DNA of 64,000 nt. Source: Taenia hydatigena. Lineage: Eukaryota; Platyhelminthes; Cestoda; Cyclophyllidea; Taeniidae. Position numbers and translations under genes: made by a program. Shown one piece after another: positions 35,812-48,458 of this stretch. The stretch spans positions 5,366,168 to 5,430,167 of the forward strand of contig JADWOT020000004.1 of assembly GCA_036345935.2 (NCBI GenBank), given 5' to 3'. Position 1 is the stretch's first letter; each line of letters begins with the position of its first letter. The notes below the pieces were generated by a model, which saw nothing but the letters and a program-made list of their open reading frames with translations, made no database searches and had not been told where the DNA came from.

Positions 35812-38357
35812 CGGGTCGAATAGTTGGCTGACATGTGGTGGAGAGGGGCAAAAGTGCAGCATTGGCGTCTTCCATAGGTCAGCCGCATTAATGGTCTTGA
35901 TGGCTGATAGTCGGTGGACGTTTTTGGAGGCACAGGTAAATGTGCACTGGCAAGCGTTAAGCTTCATCTGTTTCTTTACTAACGCCTAATTCATTTACCT
36001 GTTGTGTGAGTAACTTGAGTGGTAGAGGTTCGGATAGACAGACAGGCGAGGGTGAGGCAATATGGTTATTTCACTGTCCATGGACCTGCTCGCCTACTTA
36101 CCTTCATCCGCTTCACTTCAGCGATATGTGGCACTGGAACGTTTGTACGGTCCTGCCTGATGTGAGTGAGCTTGTTGAAATCGCTTCATCTTAGTTGGAA
36201 CATCTGACTGTCAGGGATGCTATAATTAGCACCTCCTTGACGCCATTGTCGCGAGTGTTTTTCGGACCATTACTTGATTTTGATTACATTATTGCTACAA
36301 GTAATGCTTTGGTTGGAAGTTGCTCATATTGGAAAGAAATGGGATACTTTACAATGTTCAGCTGCACTATGCATGGTACACGTTCTGCTGCTTTAGGTCC
36401 ACGTGCACACGCACGCCCCATCTATTACACGTAATACGCATAGTCTGATTGCTGTCATGCGCGTGTCTCATGCAGCGGAAGGGTGCACTGGGTATCGAGG
36501 GGGGAGAGGGGGTGCCACCGACATAGATATGCCCAAGTTTTAGTGCATACGGGCCTCAACCTTGTGTTTGAGCGCTAGACGATATTGAGCATTATTTTTG
36601 TTGATTTTACTCATTTCTGCAATTTTCTCGTAAAGCTAATGCTTATGGGAGAAGTTTAAAGGCGGCTGATTGGCGAGGTGGGATCTCTTGTCTTCTGTTA
36701 TCTTGCAAAGAGTAGACGTCAGTCCATTAAGAGGCTCCTGATGAGACGTTAGGATTTTCGCGTTTCGGATTCATCTATAACGTGTAAAGTCAAGTAAGTT
36801 GGCTGTTTTTCTCGAAAGGCATGTCCACGAGTGTGGACGCCTTCCTTCACAAGAAACTCGTTTCATCACCGCACCTCGTTGTGTATGGGCGCTGCCGCTG
36901 TTCTGTGGCGTTCTTAATCAATGAATTCTACTTAGGGCATAACGTGAGCTAGCGCCTGCCACTTCACGTGATACTGCTGTATCATGATTCCTTTGACAAA
37001 TTTGGAACCAGCACCTCATTTTAGACCTCATTTTATTTTGTATTTACTGCGATTTCTCTTAGTCCGTGTTTATTGTAATGTTTTCGCAGGTTCAAACGCC
37101 AATAGTGCGGATCAGTGCAGACGTGAAATCCACTGGCCAAAGCGGGTTACAACAGCGACTTGTTGGTGTGGATCCTAATGATCATGCGTTGATGGGGAAA
37201 GGAGGCAATAGACTGGTCAACCGTGTCTTTCGGTAGCACCCGAATGAAGAGCAGCTCAAAACTCTCAAAATTTCCAATCATCACCACTCCTGATGTCTAT
37301 ATCTCTCCTTTAATTTGTGATGACGTCTCGACAATGCTGTGTCTTTCTGTACAGTTTCCATCAGTGGTAAATTAAAAGTTGTTAATTATTTATTTGTGTT
37401 TCTTCGCAAACAAAGGCAAGTTGGGATTGGACGGGCTTGCGTGGGTGGTGATCAATATGCTTGTTGATTGGTGTGGGCGAGGTGTGTGTGAGCTGAGATG
37501 ATACACCGTTACGTTTTGGGTAAGGCATCATCACCTGTGGCATGGGTGTTTGAGCGCTTAGATGGCATGTAAGGCAAGAAGTTAGAGAACCGTCTTGTGA
37601 AGCAATTCAAAGTTGCCTTATGATTCTGCAGTCTGAGGTGTCGATCTCTAGCTCTCCGGTCGTGCTTGGAATCGTCGAGCGCCTCTTCTGTTATTTTATG
37701 GCTCATCAGTATGTCAAAAATGTCGCCTTAAGATGATTTATATTAATGATGAGAGTGCAGCTGCCGCATTTCGCTTTGAACTGATTATTAAATAGTGTGC
37801 ATTAGTGCATAGGCTATGCAAATTAGGTGTTGGTTAGTTTGGGTTGGGTTGAAATATTTATGTAAATGTACTGCGACAGAATGAGTTATTTCGTTGTAAA
37901 AAGTAAATATGGTGACGTTAGTCAAAGCCTATTTTTTTTAATCATGGGTAGTTTGAGTCAATGGGCCACGCCAACTTTCATCGTATTCATTTCCGTACTC
38001 CGAACTAATTCAACGTAGGAAATTGTCCCACTTTTTGTCAATGCAATTGGCATCATTTGAGAAATAAAAATAAATGCATTATTTCATCCTACGCAAACAC
38101 TTTTCATGTGATCTCTACCGTCCTCTGGGCATAAATGTTGCGCCTTAGCCTAAAGTGCAGAATTTGATGAATGTCGATGCTTAATGCTTAAAAAAAATGC
38201 AAGACATGAGTGGTCCTGCTGAGTGAACTGCATGTTCTCGATGCGCAATGAGGCACATATGTGTCATCCACAGATGGGATTACGCTACTAACACTGGGAC
38301 AGCTACTGGCAAGGACACATGTTTTGCAGTTTGACACCTGATCCAGTCCAACGCTTC
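35812..38357 (-). repeat. 2.55-kb segment missing from A, partly shared with A''
   Basis: Absent at 3871/3872 in A, but its 36428-38357 part is found in A'' (about 59975-61518 and 62641-63047). Presence in two of three copies favours deletion in A. Inside it the match to A'' changes sharply at about 37745: to the right the copies are almost identical, to the left about 80-85%. No gene recognised; the frames at 36195 and 36984 are not conserved in a protein-like way between copies. Confidence 0.75.
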
Positions 38358-41300
38358 CATCAAATGAAGAAGAGGTTGTCTACTCATTTTTGCTATCAGT
38401 AGTTATGCAACGACGACTAACGGCAATGTGGCATGCTGTGTATTTACTACCATTTGGTCGTCGAGCTGATACGCAGTGTTTGGCGTTTGTGCGAGCAATC
38501 AAGTAAGTCTGTGATTTCATTTTTCCATGACCTCAGATTCGCAGCGAACGCAATTAAGTTCCACTCATGAAGAAGTCATCATTTAAGATGGTTGAGAATA
38601 GAACCGTTTGGCAAATGGAAAAATGTCATTTTAGTGGAAAAAGTGCACATTCCAAAGGCCATGCATTCACCCACGAACTTTGGCGTCAATGAGACGGTTT
38701 CTCTTGTTGGCCATCACTTTCGAGTGCCCATAGGAAAGTGCTCTGGTCATGCTTTTCCTTAAAGCGATTTCATAGTACACCTAGGTGATATTTCCCTCGT
38801 GGAGAGGTATATTCCGGAGCATGCTGCTGATTGGGGCTTTGTGTTGTTCGGGTTCTGAGGGGCACGTGCAACTCCAGATGCAATAAAGGGTCGATTTCTG
38901 CTCTGCATTTTTAAGTGGCTTTGGTCGTATCTTTTGGCCCGTGTATATTGTCATTACACATAAGGATAAGGCGTAAGTGAAGACCTCGCGAACACCAAAC
39001 AACCAGACAGATTTCCCTAGTATTCCAAGCCTGGCAAGTCTCTACAGAAGTTTCGGTAGATTTTACAAAGGTTGCAAGGCCCTTGCATAAATCGTTAGGA
39101 ATGTGGGGAAGATTTTTAAAATGGGAATGAGCGTGATAATGCATTCACCCAGCTTACTGATTCCTGGTGCTAGCGACGCAGTATTGTACTGCGTACTCTC
39201 ATGAAAGGCAGAGGAACAGAGAAGTGAGAGTATCCGTCATCGCTGTACCAGATCAGCAAAATGTGTGATAGAGGGGTGCAACCTAACGTAACCTATTTGT
39301 CACCTTCTTGATGGTGGTGCACACCAGCCATCACCCCATAGCAAGGACGCCCACAATGGGAACGAGTCATCGCGCGTTGGATAGTACGTTTAAAAGCAAG
39401 GCGAGAGATAGACTGTCTTGTTGCACGCTGGTACGAGGAGCTGTAACGGTACGATTTTACAGTGCAGTGCGAAAGGGGAAATATGCATTGCACTATAGTC
39501 ACCCTAGCCTGCAGACCAGTCACAGCAGAAACAGGTGGTGGTGGGGTGAAGTTGATGCTCCATTGTGGGGCGAGGGCATTAAGAATCACAAAGGAAATAC
39601 GTAAGGCACGGATTGCGACACGGCTCTGGACTACGAGAGATTCCTTGCATCCTCTGAAGAACCCACATTCAAAGAGGCGAATTCGTCCAGCATGACCTCT
39701 GGCCTGAGATGACTTCTAGATATAAGGGTGCAGTTTTACAGAGCTTAGTTCAGAGGCACTAAAGCTCCGTCGTAATTTTGTTTGGAGTCAGATGATATCA
39801 AGTCCCCGAAAAGTAGTAAAAATCGGTGCCTTTATTCAAGTCCAGAGAAGTTATTTTGTGTTAACCAGGGTATTTTGACAGCAGCTGCTAAGTTCTGAGT
39901 CAGATGAGAAGGGGTAATTCCTAAAAGGGACGAGTACTCCAAAACATTTCGTCACAGTATCCTATAACACGCTTCTCATATTGTGTGGATGGAACCGGGC
40001 AGACGCACCAGTGCACACAAGAAGGAATAGTGCAGGAAGAGCAGTTGGTTGCATTTTTTCTTCGTTATCGGTAATATGAGTCATCTGCGTGTAATTTTAT
40101 CTAAGTTGTTTATGGGTATAGCCGCGTCCTTATAGGAGGCACTTCAAATTTATCCGCAATTCTAATGGTAGCGAAACAGCTAAGTTGGCTTTAGTGCCCT
40201 ACTGGGCGGATCGGGTGCTTTCCGTAAAATTTAGGACTACTTTGGTGTTGCGCAGACGAACTGGCATCAGATATTGTGCCCCAAGCCATTTCTAGATACT
40301 GCTCAGCTTTTTCTCCCTATGCAGACCTCTGACAATGCGTAGTGCTGCCTTCTCAACCCATAACTTGTCAGTTTTGCGTGAGTCGATCTACGTTCACGTG
40401 ACTTTTGGTGGCAACCTGCTCCGCTTCCTTTGACCGCCTTCAAATTTCACTTGATGCAGTGGGGCTGAAATTAAAAGGAATGTGGCGAGATAGGTAGAGC
40501 ATGGAAAAGAATTGAAAGCAGTATGTTTGTGCAACGATTTTGAGCAACAGCAACGACTAGAGCATGACTTTCAATTGATTCTCCCGGCTATGCGAGGAGA
40601 GGATTTCATTTCGACACCTCATGCACTCTCCCTCTTTGCTGCATCACTAGGCGAGCTCACTACACCGCAACCTATTCGCCTGCCGCTAGCTCACCCACCC
40701 ATACATGCGGCCACTTGCCAGGCCCCAGTCTCTTACCATTCCATTTGCTTTCCGTCATTATGCATCCTCCATCACTCTGGCACATGCCAGTGTAAATAGA
40801 TGTGCAATGCCCACCAAGCATGGTGGCGGCCTGTGGTGCCACACAATGGAATGGAAATGAGGATGTCGTGCAGCGGGGAGGAGTGTTTGCAATTGTTAAG
40901 GTGAGGTGGATTGCAGTGCAGAGCAGACCGATAGGTAGGCAGGTAGGTAGGTGGAGCAAAAGGGGTGAACGAGATAGCAAAAGAAGAAGAGAGGACCAAC
41001 AACACTGAGCATTCCCAGCCGACCACCCATGCAAGTACTAACCCGACTCGACGTAGCTTACTTTCGTGATCGGACGAGAACCGGTGTTTCCCACGCGGTA
41101 TGGTCGCTGTTGATGGCATTGTTTTGCACTACCTAGCCTCCTCCATACTCCATCACTCACTTCCCATTATCACCCTCTCCTCCACTCCCTCAAATCATTC
41201 TTTCCCTTGTTGTGCGTGCTAGCTATTACTTCCCTTAATTCTTGACAATCACTCAGCGCCATTCGCATTATCCAAATTTTTTATGATATTAGTGCTGCTT

Positions 41301-42180
41301 ATTGGACACAGGCACAGCTGTAGTACCCTTCGGAAGGGCACTTCGTTTTGCTTTCCTTCGTCAATGGACCGACGCAAATCGAACAAGCCTAGGCCGAGAT
41401 GGTGTGGTGTCTCTTACGGTTGAGACATCGACACGCAGCCTGCGCCACTGCCAGACTGTATCAATCTGCCTATGTGGCTGGTAAGATTTTTGAAGAATCT
41501 CACCTTGGTTGTGAATGTTTCTGCATGTCTCATTTGCTTCAACATGTACGTGAATGCTTCTTGGTTCGAAGGTTGCTTGCACGGGTGATGGATGGGCGAT
41601 TTCCTACGTGGACCACTTGTTCCTTTGGATCTTGAACAAACGTCTATACTACCGTTTGCGCTGCTTTTACGAGACGCTAAGCGGTCGTCAGTCAGCACTG
41701 GTGTGTACTACACGCTGACAGCTCTAACCTTTTGCTCATTGAATCCTATTCATTCTATTGACTGAAATCTTCCAACCTCAAAATGGACCATTTTACCTGA
41801 TCTTGATTCCCTTTTAGAGAGTACTCAGTGTGCTTTTACTCCCTCGTTTTGTCTCAGCTTGGTGATAAAAGGTCGTGTTTGGCGAGTTTTAATGTGTGCA
41901 TTTTTGTTTCATTAGAATTATAACTATAGCATCGTTAGGGTGTTTAGCCCACAATATCCAAGAACCACTGCTACCGGATTGAGCATGCTGGGTGTTGGTA
42001 GGTAAGGTACAGTGAAACCTAATTCTCATCACTCTGCACAAATACAATCCACCTGACATCTTCTAAATTTGGCACGACACTATTCAAAACAAGGAGAACA
42101 GAGGTGTAAGGAAGGAATGGTCGCGAGACGAAGGTCTCAAAATGTATTCAGATAATAGAATCTTGTAGGCTGCGCATGTA
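38358..42180 (-). repeat. A' copy of outer segment a
   Basis: Pairs with 56166-59975 at near identity (coordinate sum 98343; the frame at 40772-41119 differs from 57224-57571 at only two residues) and with 124-3871 at about 90%. Open frames exist on both strands at the same places, which argues against any one of them being a gene. No gene called. Confidence 0.88.
41962..42009 (-). repeat. Dispersed ~45-bp motif, A' copy
   Basis: The reverse complement of 302-349 and of 56332-56381. It lies close to the A'/B junction. Confidence 0.6.
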
Positions 42181-42960
42181 CAATGAAATAGAATTTCAGC
42201 AGACACGCTTTGGACTAAATGACCTGGTGTGTAGCAAGTCAAGCGACATCAAGGCTAAACCACAAACCGACCGCATTAATCATGCGAGGTTTTCAGCGAC
42301 TGTCTCGTAAACACGGTGAGTGGGCTGCTTACGATCCACAAAGAACAGCTACTCAGACCGACTAGTGGAGTCGATTTGTGGCAACTCATGCTCCATCCAG
42401 TGCTGGTAGCGCTATTACTCCAAACACTGGGCTATCGTGAATTCTCCAACTGTTGGAGATAAGTGAATCCTTAGCAAAGGTCCTAGTTACGCGTATTTTA
42501 ATGTCCCACATCCATGTCTGGTTAGTGGACATTTTGAACATCACGTCCTTGTCCATCTTATCCTCATCAGTTGAAATCCTGCCCCATAACTATCATTTAT
42601 GTACCCCCACTCTTATGCGTTGGCAAATGGTCACCCTCATCAAAGTCATGTCCATCGCAAAAATCAACACCCATAATCCGCACCGAACTTATTCCATTCT
42701 GTGGCGCCCAAAGAACTTCACCACTTCTACTCTGCGGCACATTAAGTGGCAGTCAGCACTGTGTGCATACATAGGCCATTTAAATATCGAAATTGCCACC
42801 AAGTCATACGATTCATCGCGGTTCAATTACGTCAATTTGCCCAACTCTAATTGCCAAAATGAGAACACTGCAGTAACCAAAGTAGTTGATCAGTGATGGG
42901 TTTGATGCCACCTCTACCAATCTACAACAGAAGTCTAAGCCACTAAAATCCAGCAAAATA

Positions 42961-43290
42961 GGATGAAAAAGGCGAATAATTATGCTGCGATGCATAAACC
43001 CTTCTCAGGTGCTAAGGGCGCAACATTCGAAGCTTGATTACGACTATATGTCTACACTTAACTACTTTCCAGCTGTATCCTACCTTAAGTATGTCAACAT
43101 TCCCACGATTTGTAGAGCATTGGCGATCGCGGTGCTTGCAAAAGATGAACGCCTAAGTTCTACTCCATTTTCGCTCCCTTCTAGAGAGGCATGCAAATAC
43201 CTAAGACAGAGATCACCCATTCTCTTGGGCAACAGCGAAGAAGGCACTGATTATATTAGAGTTATCTGCAACATAAAATGACTTGGCACT
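42961..43290. other. Divergent patch between B and B'
   Basis: By direct comparison with 54831-55148, about 20 differences fall in roughly 330 bases (about 94% identity), while neighbouring sequence, including the CAP gene, is almost identical. The patch abuts the site of the 231-bp B/B' length difference. The 99-codon plus-strand frame here is open in both copies despite the substitutions, but many of them change the protein, so I do not call a gene. Confidence 0.7.
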
Positions 43291-43392
43291 CAAAGCTGGA
43301 AGGAAAGTGGACGCAGTGGGATAAGGATGAGACGTGCTCGACGCCAACGACGTCAGAACAAATGCAACCAGTCCAGGCGGTGATTGCTAGGC

Positions 43393-44631
43393 TCAATTCC
43401 ACAACACGCATTTCGGCAGAGTTCTGTCTTTAGGATCTTTCAACACCAATGTCGGCAGCACTTTTTTGCATGTAGGCTTTTTGACGCATTGTTTGCGGAA
43501 ACAGGAGTGTCCCTTCGGGCATTTGCTGCAACTGGCTCCATATGTATACGGCAGTTTTCCATGGTAGTTCCCCCTAAAAGGATTCACTACATCTGTCACA
43601 ATCGCACAAACCAAAGATGTGCTGTTCCAACAGCTGAACAGTCATCCACTCAGTCTGTCAGTCAGCAAATCCAGCAATCTTCTTTAAAGAAAATCACACT
43701 TACGCAGGCTTGTATTGACACACTGTAAAGTATTGTGGATTTCTCCACTCAGGCCGCATGTAATTGCATTGTCGCATGGCGCAACCCACCAGATTTGAAG
43801 TCGCCCAAACCATCTGGTTATGCACAGAGAAAGCATGACGAGCTATGCTACTTAGTGCTTTGCCACATAATACCATGTACTTTACTTCTACCCATTTGCT
43901 CCCACCCCCTGTATTAACATGCAAGTATTCATTTAATACTTGGGAAAAATGACTACAAAACACCCCGCCGAATGGCATCTATGCGCTGCGTCCAACTAGC
44001 AGCGTGCACATGCCGCTCTCTCACCTGTGTGTAATGGCCACACACGTAGCTACAGGAGTTGTTGAAGTAGCTGTAATACTTGTATTCGTCCCTCCAGCCA
44101 CAAGCGGCTTCGGTGATAGCTGGCTTGAAACCACCGACAGCTGCTATATTCTGGCCAAGTCCCTTGTACTGTGGATATTGCGTCCAATCGGGATGCTCGA
44201 ATCTGCATCGACTGGCCCAATAATCTGCTAGTAGTTCCAGTTCATTCGAGTACTCCTGGATAAGTAGAAACGAACGTTATCAAATGTTGCTAAGTGTACT
44301 ATTACGTGGGGTAACATGAAGTGCGGACAAGTGTGCTGCTAACTACGGCCATGAGGAGAAGGTACGCACCATTAGTAGCATATCGCTGGCAGGCGGGTGC
44401 ACCTTTTCTCGAACTTCCAAATGAGCCTCTAGCATTTGGGCCTGTTCTACATCTGTGGACACCTGATGCGATGCAGCAGATAGGAGAGTAATCAGGCTGA
44501 TGACTATCACAAAGAGACCTGGCAAGCAAAAATTATGCAGAGTCACTACTTTGCTTGTGCAGATCAACATTTATGTGAGAGATTGGCATTCACTCTGTAA
44601 TTGTCAACTCACCGTTCCTTGGGCATATCAT
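43393..44631 (-). CDS. Secreted CAP-domain (SCP/TAPS, venom-allergen-like) protein, copy 1
   Basis: Five coding exons on the minus strand: 44631-44613, 44518-44370, 44255-44025, 43813-43704 and 43573-43393, with GT-AG introns of 94, 114, 211 and 130 bases, giving 229 residues. The layout is a signal peptide (about 1-23), then a CAP domain with H39 in LEAHLEVR, GQNIA at 90-94, WRDEY at 110-114 and GHYTQ followed by MVWAT at 129-138, then a cysteine-rich tail with six Cys (185-225). N121 is a glycosylation sequon. GQN replaces the common GEN, as in other secreted CAP proteins. Such proteins are secreted by parasitic worms and are linked to host interaction or lipid binding; the function of this one is unknown. 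It differs from copy 2 by K176, H192 and S193 only. The start was chosen because this short first exon gives the right phase, a good signal peptide and a TATA box 38 bp upstream. I see no break. Confidence 0.88.
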
Positions 44632-44668
44632 CTTGGCAAGTGGACTAGGAGGGCGAGAAAATCCCACC

Positions 44669-44676
44669 TATTTATA
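44669..44676 (-). promoter_or_regulatory. TATA box of CAP gene copy 1
   Basis: TATAAATA on the minus strand, 38 bp upstream of the chosen ATG, so transcription would be expected to start within about 15 bases of the start codon. It is conserved in copy 2 (53440-53447) with a 1-bp indel between box and gene. Confidence 0.65.
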
Positions 44677-44717
44677 CGCGAAGCATGGCATGGTGAAACA
44701 TGGGGCGATAGTCTCGT

Positions 44718-44752
44718 CAATCATGGTAGGCCAAGCAGACCTACCATGATTG
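44718..44752. promoter_or_regulatory. Perfect 13-bp inverted repeat upstream of CAP gene copy 1
   Basis: CAATCATGGTAGG (44718-44730), 9 bases, then its exact reverse complement (44740-44752). It lies about 42 bp upstream of the TATA box. It could be a binding site for a dimeric factor or a hairpin. The same element is intact in copy 2. Confidence 0.6.
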
Positions 44753-46810
44753 TCAAACTGAATCATCCCTATTTCACAACGTTATGGCAATAGCAAACTC
44801 CTCGCCATCACATGCTACACCGTGGGCAGATTTACACAAACAATGTGCCTATATCTCAGCCATTTAATAAGTGATTGTGTGGAACAGAAGCTCCACAGAA
44901 GATGTGATGCATTTTGAAGTGTCAATGCCATATCCTTTACAAGCAGACCAAAGCAGTGCGGCAGACGATCAGATTGAGCCATCCTCGAGGTCTAGCAGAC
45001 ATCACCCCTATCATCACATGACGGCGACGATAACTCATTCCTTGTCTCCCTCATGTAGGTTCCACACTTACCAAGGCTTACACCCTCCCATATTTGCTCC
45101 TACGTGCTACGTAACCAACTATGCCCTTTTCTACGCAACCCAGTCAGCCGAACACTCTGACACCAGGTGCAGGGATAACAAAATTACTCACTTCGTTGGT
45201 GACTGTCAATGATCCAACGGTGCCAAGGAGACGGTGGGTGGTTGTATGCTTCTGTCAGAATGTGTGTGTGTGATGGAGAGAGGGATTTGGGTATGTTTGC
45301 AATGTATGCCTTACAACTTCATAATGCAGATGGACAGGGTCAACCGGAGGCTGAATATGAGTTTACCAAGCAGGTGATCGGAATCGCTACGTCTTGTTGC
45401 CAAAATAGGTACTCAGGAGTAAGATCGCTACAAAATATAAGGTGTTCAACTTTAGAAAACTATGACTCCTCCTTGGGGGAACGCACTGACTGACGCCTAT
45501 CACAATTGATCTGCTTCTTCTCTCGCACACAATCGGTAGTCTTTTCGCATTGCAATGAACCCATAATGAAGCCGCACGTTAAGATTGGCAAGACCTAATT
45601 CCGATTTGTGAGTTTTAACAATCTTTTGCTTTGATCAGCTTTACTATTTGATTAAGATGGAGTTGGTCGCTTAAGAACTAGAATTTTGCATTAAATGTCC
45701 AATTCCTTGCATCGCAGACATTCTCTGTGCACGAGTACTGTGGTTAGTAGTTGCGTATTTTAGTGTACCTTTTACGCATGCGGCGGGAACACAGCTCTCG
45801 AATTTCGTCCCCGAGGAGCAGGCTGGTCCATCCGACGTCGGTGGAGGCCATCACATAACCTCCCATTGATAAGCTATCGATTCGCTGTTTCGTCTAAGAC
45901 GATAATGATATCTCAGAAAGAACCAAAATTCTCATTACGATGGTAGGCGCAGGAAAATGGATGGAAATAAAGAAATCACTGCACTGCACGCATCGCCTAT
46001 AAATATTTTATTCAAAAAACCGTAATCACTTGTTTAAGTTGGATTCGAATTGAAATCAAGGTTGACGAGATACCGCATGAATGAAGAATGCTAGACATGT
46101 AGATGCCACCGTCATTTATCGGCTGCCACATTATCTGGAATGCCATTCCACCGCCTAAAGCAAAGTCTGTCACACGAACCCGGCAAACGCCAAGAAGTCT
46201 TCATGATTAGCTTGATTTCAAATAGTTAAGTTGTCAATTAATTGCTAATTATATGCATTTGGATTTTGCAATGATGCTCAAGTGGTCTGTTAATTTCTAC
46301 TGACAAGGCAATATATATTCAAACGCAGTGGATCTATAAATTCACCGGCATTCAACTCCTTAATATCGCAACATTGCTTATATACCAATTTCTTTACCTC
46401 ATATGACACATAATTCAATTTTTTTGATAATAACATTGATAGTGCGAAGAATTTCATAAGGTTCTAAAGTGAATAAGGCGCTCCTGATAATATTACTCAT
46501 CCACTGATTCATCTGCCACTGGCATACTTAGATATAACACCTACGCATGTACTTGGAGCTTGTTTGTGTACACTCACACCAATTGTATAGGTGCTATCTT
46601 CAACTTCATCATGCCCTATAGTCTTGTTGTGGATTGTAGGGTAAATTTTGGTTTGAGCGACCAATGGCTATGGGCATCCCTGCTTCTTTCTGGTTGATCG
46701 CGAGCAACACTGCCTCGAAGTGAGTCCCCTAAAGCAGAGGAAAGTTGAATTAGGTTTTGTCAATGTCAACTCGCGGCCTCATTGTGGACGCATTGTAACA
46801 CGGAAAAATC
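44753..46810 (+). repeat. Upstream region of CAP copy 1 (block B)
   Basis: No confident gene. Frames of 113 codons (44871-45212) and 94 codons (45209-45493) are mirrored in B' but lack domains. The section 45480-45605 is related, in inverted orientation, to 46745-46870, which forms a small inner inverted pair. The part 45641-46550 is a diverged relative of 10870-11700. A GT-rich short run is near 45260. Confidence 0.75.
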
Positions 46811-47333
46811 CATGTGAGTGTACAAGAGATGAAACAGATCAATTGTGCCAGGCGTCGTTCAGTGCGTTTTCTATTTAAGGCACGTCCAAGCTTCCCTTTG
46901 TTGTCAAATGACGCGGTCACTTGTGCATGACAAAGAAAAGCTCTGCCAAAGTATTAAAGAATATTTTTTGGTGATATGTTTCGTAAAGTCTAGTTTGGGT
47001 GCCGATTAAAAGAGTAGCGAATTGAGTAAACGTGAAAACGATGAGATAAATGTAGTCATACGGTTCTTCGCAACACTACGCGATTTATGTCTTCTACCTG
47101 TCAACACTTTGCCACACACGACCACTTAAAGTAGGCCCTTTCCAGACTCCTTCAACGACCCAAACAAGCTATTTACAATGTGCTGCTTCTTATCCACCAA
47201 TTACTCTGCTAAGTGGCGGCGTTATAATGTAAGGCCATATTAGATTCATTTGCGCCGGTGATTGAAGTCAACCCCTTAACACAAGATGGAGCATGAGATG
47301 GTGTCATATGATGCTCACTCGTGATGCTTGCAG

Positions 47334-47400
47334 ACTATGAAACAAATCGGAGGAATGCAGTTGGCTGCATCTCTGGGCATTGACCGTGAAATTGATTATG
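47334..47400 (+). CDS. Candidate internal exon, unknown family
   Basis: Between a CTTGCAG acceptor and a TATG|GTGAGC donor lie 67 bases, open in the frame starting ACTATGAAACAAATC (22 codons plus one base, including MQLAASLGIDREIDY). Both splice sites are close to consensus. The phase left at the donor fits the acceptor at 48185, where the joined frame stays open for over 70 codons. No family recognised. A chance match of two good splice signals cannot be excluded. Confidence 0.25.
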
Positions 47401-48185
47401 GTGAGCACAGTGTTGCTGCTAAGTGTCAATTTTGCTTATCAGTCGCGGTCGCCCACACAACGCGATTGAGCAGGCTATTGGAGAGATGAAGTCACATCGT
47501 GTAGCTCTAAACAATGTCAGCTTACATTAGGCGCAAATTTTAAGGCCTGCATTGTGCATCTTTCAGGATAGTAAAGCTATAAACCATGCTGGGTTCTGTG
47601 TGTGACGTCATATAATCTTGGGTGGGTTGTAGAGGGTCGATCGAAACGCGTTAATTGTAAAAGAGTTTGAGTGCATTTTAAAAGATAGAAGTAATTAGAT
47701 TTGCAAAAGACAATGGTAGGTTGTTGGTTAAGCTCAACCAAATTTTACGTGTTCACTGGGTGATGCCTACCTCATTAGGCCAAGAATGGCAGTGAATAAT
47801 TTCCGAGAGAATGTCCTTAGGCGAAAGTGAGTAATTATTGCTAATACAAGCTGGTACAAATGATTGCATGAAGGCAAAGTGGGTTTTGCGATAGGATAAA
47901 TTATTGCGCTACTTCTGATTTATGCTTAAAACAGAATACCACACTTGAAACTGGAGAATGAGCGCATGGATAGATGGGTGATTTGGAGGGTAGGTGGTGG
48001 GAATGAGGAAGGATTGTGTGACTGGAGGCCAAAATTATTCGGGATAGGTCGACTGACAGGTCATCGGTAGTCTTACTCCTCTTACATCAGCTAAGTCTAG
48101 TTGGCATTGCTGAGGGGCAGGCACACAAATGGCTTGAAACATTAGCATTTTGTTTGCATCAAACTGAAGATAACATCACTACAGA

Positions 48186-48458
48186 TCGCTGGCTGTGCCC
48201 ATCCGAGAGAACGCCTCTGTGTGCTACAGCTCACTTGGTTTTGCTGCTAGTTGTAACGCTCCGAAGAGCACCTTTATCCATATGGCTACCAGATTGGGTG
48301 TGCGCTTTGGTTTGCACCAGAGTGCCTGCGTTGCTCCGAAAACACGACTCTTCACTCGCGAAGAGGCAAAACCACAGATTATGGATGCTCAATCCCAGCA
48401 TATGAAAACTTCCTTGGCCTATGCATGGACTATAAGCAAAGGATACGATTGTGCTTAG
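48186..48458 (+). CDS. Candidate exon, unknown family
   Basis: After an ACTACAG acceptor-like site two frames are long and open. One starts in phase with the exon candidate at 47334-47400 and stops at 48405; the other runs to 48458 and has the more protein-like composition (residues such as FIHMATRLGVRFGLHQ). I cannot decide between them and recognise no domain. It lies in the unique part of S2, just before block C. Confidence 0.2.
   Translation, partial: SLAVPIRENASVCYSSLGFAASCNAPKSTFIHMATRLGVRFGLHQSACVAPKTRLFTREEAKPQIMDAQSQHMKTSLAYAWTISKGYDCA

Larger units (their letters stand above)
21527..42180 (-). repeat. Block A', right arm of palindrome 1 and left outer arm of palindrome 2
   Basis: An inverted copy of 124-17115, about 3.7 kb longer because of extra segments at 28890-29450, 29823-30500 and 35812-38357. 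Its inner part (21527-28889) belongs to the near-identical zone of palindrome 1. Its outer part (37750-42180) belongs to the near-identical zone of palindrome 2 and pairs with 56166-60590 (coordinate sum 98343). This single block is therefore shared by both palindromes. Confidence 0.9.
42181..46810 (+). repeat. Block B, inner left arm of palindrome 2
   Basis: Matched in inverted orientation by 51360-56165. Coordinate sums move from 98343 (42.6 kb) to 98112 (43.4-43.8 kb) to 98115-98116 (44-45.2 kb) to about 98171 at the inner end. The large step is the 231-bp indel at 55.25 kb. The block carries one complete CAP gene on the minus strand. The stretch 45.3-46.6 kb is a diverged relative of 9.2-11.7 kb. 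The 42181-43392 part downstream of the gene contains 99- and 147-codon frames with no recognised domain. Confidence 0.9.

Noticed and set aside
36739..36780. CTGATGAG motif as a possible hammerhead ribozyme core
   Set aside because: No GAAA follows a plausible stem II on either strand; the same holds for the CTGATGAG sites near 34521 and 55773.
21527..42180. Palindrome as a chimeric-read or amplification artefact
   Set aside because: Inverted artefacts copy sequence exactly. Here there are graded substitutions, several private indels of 0.2-2.5 kb and a local divergence island, which need independent evolution. Long-read confirmation would still be decisive.
42453..42896. 147-codon open frame in block B
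   Set aside because: The mirror copy at 55681-55890 is broken to 69 codons by small changes, and the opposite strand is also largely open. No recognised family.
44871..45212. 113-codon frame upstream of the CAP promoter, mirrored at 52904-53245
   Set aside because: No domain, no splice context, and it lies on the strand opposite the CAP gene; identity between copies is explained by the palindrome.
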